Assembly: GCA_938003665.1 (NCBI GenBank)
Contig: CALKYI010000177.1
Coordinates: 1 to 9,626, forward strand
Source of the DNA: an uncultured Flavobacteriales bacterium
GTDB lineage: Bacteria > Bacteroidota > Bacteroidia > Flavobacteriales_D > Sanyastnellaceae
Direction of reading: 5' to 3'
DNA length: 9,626 nucleotides
Each line of letters begins with the position of its first letter. Positions within the stretch are counted from its first letter, which is position 1. The notes below the pieces were generated by a model. That model was not told the origin of the DNA. It saw only the letters and a list, made by a program, of their open reading frames with translations, and did no database searches. Made by a program: the position numbers and the translations under genes. Below, in pieces: positions 1-5,952 of this stretch.

Positions 1-2
1 GC

Positions 3-1766
3 AACTATGGTCCGTATGTGAATACAGACAACTCAACATGTGGTGACCCTTGTGCAGGCGACATGGCTGGCAGCCCAGTGCCTTTGGGAATGATTACAAC
101 ATGTGAATTGCCTTGGGCATGCAATTTTGGCGAAGAGGGTGCCTGTGATTTCACCTCATGCGTTGGTTGTATGAACGACGAAGCTTGTAACTACAACCCA
201 ACAGCAACTCAGTCGGCGGCTTGCGATTTTGATTGCTACGGTTGCACCGACTCAGCTGCCGATAATTATGACAATACGGCTACGCAGGACGATGGCTCCT
301 GTATCATTTCTGGTTGTACTAACGTGAATGCTTGCAACTACACTGCAGCCGCTACAACAGACGATGGTTCGTGCGAATTTACATCATGCCTTGGTTGCAT
401 GGATGCCACCGCTTGTAATTATGACGATGCCGCTACGTTGAACGAGCTTTTGCAGTGTGTTTATGCGATAGGGTGTGACACTTGCTCAGGTGAGACCGAT
501 GGATCAGGAACCATTATCGACGGCGATGCCGATGATGACGGCACATGCGACGCGGATGAAGTCAATGGATGCACGGATGCCAATGCTTGTAACTACGACG
601 AAAATGCCACCGAAGAAGACGGATCTTGCCAGTACCTGGACGCTTGTGGTGTCTGCGGTGGAACTGGTGTGGATACCGATGGCGACGGTGTATGCGACGC
701 AGAGGAAATCGTGGGCTGCATGAACAGCGCGGCGTGTAACTACGACGCCAGCGCCACCGACAATGCCGGCTGTGACTTCACATCTTGTGTAGGCTGTATG
801 GATGCAACGGCTTGTACGTTTGATCCAACGGCTACGCTGAACCAGCCTCTCGATTGTGAATACCCAGATGCAGGTTACAACTGCGCCGGTGAGTGCTTGA
901 ACGATGGGGACAGCGACGGCGTGTGCGACGAATTCGAAGTGACGGGCTGCACGGATGCCAATGCCTGTAACTACAGCGCAGACGCTACAGACGAAGACGG
1001 TAGCTGCACGTACCCAGCCGAAGACTACTTGGATTGCGCGGGCAATTGCCTTACGGATGAGGACGAAGACGGTGTGTGCGATGAAATCGAAGTATTCGGT
1101 TGTGACATCACGTCAGCGTGTAACTACGATGCTTCAGCCACGGAAAACGACGGAAGCTGTGAGTTCACGTCATGTGCCGGTTGTACGGATGCTACCGCAT
1201 GTAACTACGACCCAACGGCCACGTTGAGCAACAACATTACGTGTACATACATTCCTGCTGGCTGGGAAGATTGCGATCAGACAATCTGCACGGACAGTGA
1301 CAACGATGGAATTTGTGATTTTGACGAGCCTGCTGGCTGCGTAGGAGAATTCAATGAACCGCACTTGAGCTTGTCTGGTGTGGTCGAGACAGCAGTAGCT
1401 GTCGCGGATTGGGCCTCTACAGACTTTGCTGGTGCTGCATCTGACGATACAGGCGTCGACGGAACAACCTTTGTTGATTACGCGGGACGCTTGAATGATG
1501 GTCGCTACAGTGTGACACGTGTTTACACAACAACTGACATTTGTGCGAACAGCAGCGAAGCCGCTCAGCTCATCATCGCGGATGATACCCACCCGGCCGG
1601 CTGTACCAATGCCAATGCGACGAGCTACAACCCAGCTGCCATCAACGATGATGGTACGTGTGACTACTCGCCAGCGTGCTTGGGTGACTTGAACCTCGAT
1701 AACATTGTCGGAACGTCTGACTTGCTTATCTTGTTGAGCTCATTCGGTCTCCCATGTCCCGAGTAA
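3..1766 (+). CDS. Large secreted Cys-rich repeat protein with dockerin-like C-terminus (5' partial)
   Basis: The frame is open to the left edge (NYGPYV precedes the GTG at 18), so this is the C-terminal part of a longer protein, and the GTG is probably not the start. About 587 residues are visible. Seen: 11 units of the type GCTDxxACNYDxxATxDDGSC plus one degenerate leading unit; five Asp-rich loops resembling thrombospondin type 3 calcium loops (for example DTDGDGVCDAEE, DSDNDGICDFDE); a stretch around 1341-1598 with a degraded HYR/Ig-like signature (RYSVTRVYTTTDICAN); and a C-terminal GDLNLDNIVGTSDLLILLSS motif flanked by Cys, like one half of a type I dockerin. The composition is rich in Cys, Asp, Ala and Thr with few Lys or Arg, as expected of an exported, disulfide-bonded, calcium-binding surface protein. 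No canonical T9SS type A sorting domain ends it. Such repeats are common in Flavobacteriales surface proteins of unknown role; adhesion or a structural surface role is inference only. It ends in TAA just before a strong terminator. Confidence 0.88.
   Translation, partial: NYGPYVNTDNSTCGDPCAGDMAGSPVPLGMITTCELPWACNFGEEGACDFTSCVGCMNDEACNYNPTATQSAACDFDCYGCTDSAADNYDNTATQDDGSCIISGCTNVNACNYTAAATTDDGSCEFTSCLGCMDATACNYDDAATLNELLQCVYAIGCDTCSGETDGSGTIIDGDADDDGTCDADEVNGCTDANACNYDENATEEDGSCQYLDACGVCGGTGVDTDGDGVCDAEEIVGCMNSAACNYDASATDNAGCDFTSCVGCMDATACTFDPTATLNQPLDCEYPDAGYNCAGECLNDGDSDGVCDEFEVTGCTDANACNYSADATDEDGSCTYPAEDYLDCAGNCLTDEDEDGVCDEIEVFGCDITSACNYDASATENDGSCEFTSCAGCTDATACNYDPTATLSNNITCTYIPAGWEDCDQTICTDSDNDGICDFDEPAGCVGEFNEPHLSLSGVVETAVAVADWASTDFAGAASDDTGVDGTTFVDYAGRLNDGRYSVTRVYTTTDICANSSEAAQLIIADDTHPAGCTNANATSYNPAAINDDGTCDYSPACLGDLNLDNIVGTSDLLILLSSFGLPCPE
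165..1340 (+). repeat. Tandem GC-x-ACNY Cys-rich repeat array with three-part super-repeat
   Basis: Ten units begin at 165, 240, 312, 393, 567, 714, 792, 945, 1098 and 1179, each starting with the codons for Gly-Cys. An eleventh isolated unit begins at 1599. Units from 312 on fall into a repeating order: type a (ends EFTSC or DFTSC, about 27 residues), type b (ATLN...C, followed by an Asp-rich loop) and type c (EDGSC or DEDGSC, followed by a C-G-C linker and an Asp-rich loop). The a-b-c order starts at 312, at 714 and again at 1098, where type c is missing. Two type c units (567 and 945) share a 17-nt identical run, which suggests duplication or gene conversion within the gene. Confidence 0.85.
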
Positions 1767-1797
1767 TTCGGAACAGGACCAACTTAACCAACCAAAG

Positions 1798-1825
1798 AAA
1801 AGGCCCGCACAAGCGGGCCTTTTTC
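1798..1825 (+). terminator. Bidirectional rho-independent terminator
   Basis: Stem AGGCCCGC (1801-1808) pairs with GCGGGCCT (1813-1820) around the loop ACAA, and flanking A and T runs extend the stem. A T run follows on the + strand (1820-1824). On the - strand the A-rich left flank (1794-1800) becomes a T-rich tail. It lies between two converging genes, 31 nt after the repeat-protein stop and 22 nt beyond the end of the thioredoxin-like gene, so it probably serves both. Confidence 0.9.
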
Positions 1826-1846
1826 ATTCAATTAGTTTGAGGACAT

Positions 1847-3337
1847 TCAATAGGGAATCCCTTTGCGCTCCATTTCTTCGAGGCGACCCAAAATGTCACC
1901 CAATTGCTCGGCGCCAATTTGCTTGCCGATGATCTTTTTGTTCTTGTCCAGCAAAAGCACCTTGGGTGTCGCGAACACGTCAAAGGTGGTGCGGAAGTTG
2001 AGGCTCTTCAGGGTTGTCACACCACCATAGATCAATGCGGAAGCACTGTCTTGGGCATTGATGAGCGGATTGTCACTGACGTTGATCCAATCGGTGTATT
2101 CCTGTTCCTCCACAAACTTCTGCCATGGCTCGGGCTCGAAGTCGTTTCCAATGGCATAGATTTCCAGGCCTTTGGGATGCCATTCTTTGTACAACTCCTT
2201 GTACTTGGGGAGTTCCTTTTTGCAGTGGCCACACGTGCTTTCCCAGATGAGCACGGCGATGTATTTGGCATCAACATCGTAAAGCGATATCCAGGTTTGT
2301 TGATCGAGGCCAGGCAAGATGATGTTGGGAATGATGCTGCCACACTGGCTGTCGCGCAACTCGTCTGCGCGGTCCATGACTTTTTTCAGCTGCTCTTCAT
2401 TCATCCACGTTGCTTGGCCTGTTGCGTAGTACGTGTCAATCATGTGGACGAAGATTTTATCCATGCACATGACCTGAGAAGACTCCGAATTGAAGGTGAT
2501 GTAGTGCGTGATGTACTTGAACATTTCATCATTCCCAGCGGCCTTCGCAATCAAGCGGTCCGCAGAATTCAATAACGTGTCGGGCACTTGAGGCAGCACA
2601 CGGGTCCAATACGTATCGAGGATTTGGTGGAAGCTCCCGTCGTGCACCAAGCGGGGATCATCGAAATCGACGCGGTCCCAGTAATGGTCTAAATACCAAC
2701 GGTACTGCAATTCTTGTGCATTGGCGATGGTTTTCGGAGCCTCTGGTATGGTGGGTTCCAACACCATGTTCAAGTACTTGGCGAATAGCTTATCTGCATG
2801 AACATCGAGAATCCGCTGCTGTTCGGCACCCACTTCTTGCCCGAGTTCGGTCAAAACTTGACGAGCCTCCTGAATGGCCGCCTCCGAAGCGGTAGAATCT
2901 TTCAAGGTCTGTTCATAGGGTGTGGCAATGGCGCGCCGCTCACCAATGAACCCCAGGAATTCATAAAACACCTTGTTTTCATCGCTCTCGATTACGTTCA
3001 CGTATTTGGACGGGTCAGAAGCTTTCGTCTCGATGACAATGTCCTCTGTAACAGCCATGAACTCAAAGTACTTGGGTCCGGGTATGACAATGGCATGCTT
3101 GCCGCATTGCTCGTAGGGGCGACCAGGAAATGACAGACGACCCTCAGCATCTGTTACTGTGGTATCGGAGTAGTAAAGCTTGTTTCCGTAGTAATGTGCC
3201 AAGTAAACCGTGTCTTGGTTCAATCCCTCCACTTGAACTTGAATGGTGTGAGGTGTTTGTGCTCGGCTGATCGTTGTCCCAGTCACCATCAATAGGGCAA
3301 ATGACCCCAGACGTAATAGTTGATTGGCTCTCTTCAT
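1847..3337 (-). CDS. Secreted TlpA-like thioredoxin-fold protein (DUF4369/DUF5106-type architecture)
   Basis: A 496-residue protein. Residues 1-26 form a signal peptide (hydrophobic LLRLGSFALLMVTG, likely cleavage after SRA) with no lipobox Cys, so it is a soluble exported protein, probably periplasmic. Residues about 28-110 are beta-rich and resemble DUF4369. A long alpha-helical middle part (about 120-340) resembles DUF5106. The C-terminal third is a TlpA/AhpC-type thioredoxin fold with the redox motif WESTCGHCKKE (C369 and C372) and the cis-proline motif FATPK (P458). In Bacteroidota such proteins act as envelope thiol-disulfide oxidoreductases; the substrate is unknown, and reduction or isomerisation cannot be told apart here. 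ATG at 3337 is supported by the signal peptide and a weak AGGAAG just upstream. The gene stands alone in its own transcription unit. A link to folding of the neighbouring Cys-rich repeat protein is attractive but only inferred from proximity. Confidence 0.9.
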   Translation of the reverse strand: MKRANQLLRLGSFALLMVTGTTISRAQTPHTIQVQVEGLNQDTVYLAHYYGNKLYYSDTTVTDAEGRLSFPGRPYEQCGKHAIVIPGPKYFEFMAVTEDIVIETKASDPSKYVNVIESDENKVFYEFLGFIGERRAIATPYEQTLKDSTASEAAIQEARQVLTELGQEVGAEQQRILDVHADKLFAKYLNMVLEPTIPEAPKTIANAQELQYRWYLDHYWDRVDFDDPRLVHDGSFHQILDTYWTRVLPQVPDTLLNSADRLIAKAAGNDEMFKYITHYITFNSESSQVMCMDKIFVHMIDTYYATGQATWMNEEQLKKVMDRADELRDSQCGSIIPNIILPGLDQQTWISLYDVDAKYIAVLIWESTCGHCKKELPKYKELYKEWHPKGLEIYAIGNDFEPEPWQKFVEEQEYTDWINVSDNPLINAQDSASALIYGGVTTLKSLNFRTTFDVFATPKVLLLDKNKKIIGKQIGAEQLGDILGRLEEMERKGIPY

Positions 3338-3467
3338 TGCTTCCTGTTTCCTTTGTCTCGATAAAATTACTTCTCCGTAACGGCTCGTGTGCCGGATGGT
3401 GGAGGGTCTTTCTTAACACCATTGTGGCAATAACCATACCGCGTTGCGTAAGGTGATTAGTGGGCAT

Positions 3468-3496
3468 AAAAAAAGCCCGCAATCGCGGGCTTTTCC
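3468..3496 (-). terminator. Rho-independent terminator of the T9SS cargo gene
   Basis: Stem AGCCCGC (3474-3480) pairs with GCGGGCT (3485-3491) around loop AATC, extended by A-T pairs on both sides. Read on the - strand, the hairpin is followed by seven T (the A run 3468-3474). It begins 24 nt after the stop of the gene ending at 3518. The rest of the gap to the next gene start (3338-3467) shows no gene and should hold the promoter of the thioredoxin-like gene; I could not place a convincing -33/-7 pair. Confidence 0.9.
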
Positions 3497-3517
3497 AATT
3501 CGAAAGTCTAAAGAAGC

Positions 3518-4414
3518 TTAACGCTGGACAACCACGCGTTGGGTTGAGCGCTTTTCACCGGAATTCACTTCCAAGAAGTAGATGCCGTTGTCGAGGTCCA
3601 ATTCGATGGTCTCACCGCGGTTCATGTTGTTCACGATTTGTTCGTGGACCAACTGGCCGTTTAATGCGTGGATGCGCACCATGGCGTTGTCTGGCTGCCC
3701 TTGCAAGTTGATGTATGTAGCAGCTGGGTTTGGTCCGAAAGTAAAGGCGATGTCCTCAGACACTTCACCAATGTTAGCCGGAACAGACAGGCTGATGTCG
3801 TCTACGTAGTAGTTGCCGATTGTCGTGCCGTCGCCGTAGCCTAAGAAGTTCACACCACCGAATGGAGAGTCGAACGTGAAGCTTCCCACTTCAACACCTG
3901 CGATGGTGACCGTAATCATGTCGTTGTCCAAGTCCAAGTCGTGACGGACCTCGAACCATTCGTCGATGGGGAATGTGCCCGAACCAACCGTGGCTCCGTC
4001 CATTACGATTTGCAAATCACCCGTAAAGGCGAACGTGACGTCAAACGCCCAACCAACACCGGGTGCCTGGTCTTCTTGTACGTTGTAGTATGCTGAATTG
4101 CCGTCGGTGACATACATCATCCATGTACCAACGTAAACACCTTCATCCAATCCAGCGAGCATAACAACATCCAATGGTCCACCAGCTGCAGAAGCGGCGT
4201 AGATGTGCAAGGAGTTGTCGCCTGTGTTGGCGTAGTCGCTGCTGATCTGGGCGTCACCATCGGTGCCTTCTTGTCCAGCTCCCCACGTAATCCATACGGG
4301 GCTATCGGATACGTAGTCACCGGCTGCAAAGCCTTCAAATCCTTCTTCGTAAAGGGTCTGGCCGAATGCAGTAAATGAGAATGCAAGGCCGAGTAAGAGT
4401 AGAGTGTTCTTCAT
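3518..4414 (-). CDS. Secreted lectin/LamG-like protein with T9SS type A sorting domain
   Basis: A 298-residue protein. Residues 1-18 are a signal peptide (MKNTLLLLGLAFSFTAFG, cleavage before Gln19). The body (about 20-220) starts with YEEGFEGFAAGDY and ends with YYVDDISLSV, the usual ends of concanavalin A/LamG-like beta-sandwich domains in Bacteroidota secreted proteins; it is rich in Asp, Gly and aromatic residues. Residues 226-298 are a T9SS type A C-terminal sorting domain: FGPNPAATYINL, then VRIHALNGQLV, then NGIYFLEV, ending in RVVVQR. The protein is therefore expected to cross the outer membrane through T9SS and to be attached to the surface or released after CTD cleavage. The ligand or substrate is unknown, and I see no catalytic motif. 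Its start is 82 nt from the divergent DUF2797 reading frame, and its terminator lies just downstream, so it is a monocistronic unit. Confidence 0.9.
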   Translation of the reverse strand: MKNTLLLLGLAFSFTAFGQTLYEEGFEGFAAGDYVSDSPVWITWGAGQEGTDGDAQISSDYANTGDNSLHIYAASAAGGPLDVVMLAGLDEGVYVGTWMMYVTDGNSAYYNVQEDQAPGVGWAFDVTFAFTGDLQIVMDGATVGSGTFPIDEWFEVRHDLDLDNDMITVTIAGVEVGSFTFDSPFGGVNFLGYGDGTTIGNYYVDDISLSVPANIGEVSEDIAFTFGPNPAATYINLQGQPDNAMVRIHALNGQLVHEQIVNNMNRGETIELDLDNGIYFLEVNSGEKRSTQRVVVQR

Positions 4415-4496
4415 GCGCTTTGTGTTAATCGTAAATGCAATTTAATGAATTTCATCGAGAAAACCGCAGCACTACCAGCCGCATTACCTTCGCGTC

Positions 4497-5324
4497 ATGC
4501 AATGGGAAGGAAATTTGCGGAAGTTGGAAACAGCGTCTCAACCGAACCATCACGGCCAAGTTGCCTATGCGCTGCTAGGTGCAGATGTGCTCGAAGCACT
4601 TCCTGCTGAAGAGATGAACGCGTGGGTGGGGGAGCAGATTCACATTCAATTCGAAGGTCAAATTCACTGCCGAGTGACGGGTCAGACAATCCGAAAGGCC
4701 TACGGAGAGGGCATGTCATACCAAGCATGGTCAGAGCATCCGGCTGCTGTGGAAAGCGTCATGCGACCTTAATTGCGCCGGATTCACGAAGGCATTGCTT
4801 TGCGCGACTTTGAATGGGAACAAAAGCACCACAACCAGCCGCATTACGTCTACATCAGTCAGACAGGTGCCTTCAAGGTTGGTGTTACTCGGACGACCAA
4901 CCGACCGTTTCGTTGGCATGATCAAGGAGCCGTAGCGGCTATCGCCATTGCAGAGACCCCGTACCGACAGCTCGCGGGGGAAATGGAGGTTGCCTTGAAG
5001 GAGATTCTATCGGACAAGACAAACTTTCGCAAAATGCTTGCGAACGTAGAATAGAATCTCTCGGAGTTAGAGGATTGGAAGGAAGAATGCTTCGACCATT
5101 TGGGTCCGGTCTATGAGCCATTTTTCATCGATGAGCCTCCAGAGGAATTTGTGTATCCTGTGCTGAACTATCCGGACAAAGTGAACTCGCTAACCTTGGA
5201 CAAGGTCCCGAACATGGCAGGTACGCTTGAAGGCATAAAAGGACAGTATTTGCTTTTCGATGGGGGACGGGTGTTGAACGTGCGTCGACACAGCGGTTAC
5301 CGCGTTCGCATCAACATCGGCTGA
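4497..5324 (+). pseudogene. DUF2797 family protein, interrupted by two in-frame stop codons
   Basis: One frame runs the full 275 codons expected of a DUF2797 protein but contains TAA at 4770-4772 (codon 92) and TAG at 5052-5054 (codon 186). Family landmarks continue across both stops: WEGNLRKLET near the start, KVGVTR (127-132), RWHDQGA (139-145), SDKTNFRKML (172-181), YPVLNYPDKVNSLTLDK and GTLEGIKGQYLLFD (242-255). There is no frameshift. By my recollection of the family, both stops sit where Glu is usual (RPEL; after KML), so each could be a single G-to-T change. The usual CxxCG...GxCxxC knuckle is mostly gone: C58 remains, but T61, S74 and A77 replace the other Cys. The function of DUF2797 is not established. 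This is most likely a decaying gene; readthrough, split expression or base errors in the assembly are the alternatives. ATG at 4497 fits the family N-terminus. Confidence 0.85.
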
Positions 5325-5335
5325 TTCGAAATCAG
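5321..5335. other. Small palindrome carrying both convergent stop codons
   Basis: CTGATT (5321-5326) and AATCAG (5330-5335) form a 6-bp inverted repeat around CGA. The TGA of the DUF2797 frame lies in the left arm, and the TGA of the opposite yqgE gene lies in the right arm. The stem is short and AT-rich without a T run, so it is a poor terminator. It may be chance. Confidence 0.3.
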
Positions 5336-5910
5336 TTCATGGATGGGTCCACCGGAGCATTCGCGATGTGGTCAAACCCAGCGCCCATCTCCGACACCAA
5401 GGATTTCCACAAGGCCTCATCCTCTGTTTTTGTGCTCATGATGGTATCGACATCCGCGTTCGTAATGAACCAGGAGCGGCTTTTGATTTCGTCCTCAAGT
5501 TGGCCGGGTGTCCACCCCGCATAACCAATGAAGAAACGAAGCCTGCCCTCGAGTTGTTCGCCCGCATCCAAGAGGGAACGCACCCAATCGAAATCGCCTC
5601 CCATGAACAGACCTGGCTTGACCGCAATGGCGTCCGGTGCTCCCGGAATGGTATGGAGGTAGTAGAGGTTTGAATTCTTCACCGGACCACCGAGGCTCAG
5701 CCGGCATTCCACGGATGGCAAATCGTCGAGCAATTCGTTCAAACCCACCTCGATAAAATTGTTCAACACAAAGCCGAACGAGCCTTCCTCGTTATGTTCG
5801 CAGAGCAGGATGGCCTTGCGGCCAAAGTGCGGATCCGCCATGAAGGGCTCGGCCAGTAAAATCTTTCCTGGCTCCGGTTTTCCATTGGATGACGGCGTAA
5901 AACGAATCAT
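5332..5910 (-). CDS. yqgE: YqgE/AlgH family protein (UPF0301)
   Basis: A 192-residue protein that matches the YqgE/AlgH family along its whole length. Seen: GKILLAEPFMADPHFGRKAI near the start (about residues 15-34), then LCEHNEEGSFGFVLNN, SLGGPV in the middle and FIGYAGWTPGQLEDEI in the second half, followed by the W of the SRSWF segment. Length is normal for the family, and no residue looks missing. It is a cytoplasmic protein with no signal peptide or membrane segment. The biochemical function is unsettled: AlgH was linked to alginate regulation in Pseudomonas, but that role cannot be carried over to Bacteroidota. ATG at 5910 gives the usual short N-terminal lead, and no Shine-Dalgarno is visible. 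It is transcribed divergently from the M14 peptidase and converges on the DUF2797 frame with a 7-nt gap. Confidence 0.95.
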   Translation of the reverse strand: MIRFTPSSNGKPEPGKILLAEPFMADPHFGRKAILLCEHNEEGSFGFVLNNFIEVGLNELLDDLPSVECRLSLGGPVKNSNLYYLHTIPGAPDAIAVKPGLFMGGDFDWVRSLLDAGEQLEGRLRFFIGYAGWTPGQLEDEIKSRSWFITNADVDTIMSTKTEDEALWKSLVSEMGAGFDHIANAPVDPSMN

Positions 5911-5952
5911 AGCTCAAAGTTCTGATTTTTGCAGAAGAATAAAAACCGCAAC

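Noticed and set aside
475..1227. Overlapping + strand frames inside the repeat gene (475-723, 955-1227)
   Set aside because: They are low-complexity Met/Thr-rich shadows of the repeat in another frame.
165..1340. CRISPR-like or noncoding tandem array
   Set aside because: The repeat is conserved at the protein level with degenerate third positions and stays in one open frame.
3362..3369. TAATTTTA on the - strand as a Bacteroidota -7 box for the thioredoxin-like gene
   Set aside because: It resembles TAnnTTTG with one mismatch, but I found no TTTG-like -33 element at the right distance.
4485..4492. TACCTTCG as a -7 box for the DUF2797 frame
   Set aside because: It has one mismatch to TAnnTTTG, sits too close to the ATG and lacks a -33 partner.
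4474..4847. 14-nt direct repeat ACCAGCCGCATTAC at 4474-4487 and 4834-4847
   Set aside because: One copy is coding and the other intergenic. A pair this long is plausible by chance in a window this size, and nothing else marks an element end.
4497..5324. Stop-codon reassignment (TAA/TAG read as Glu) to explain the DUF2797 frame
   Set aside because: Neighbouring genes use TAA (1766, 3518, 8669) and TAG (8666) as normal ends at the expected protein length.
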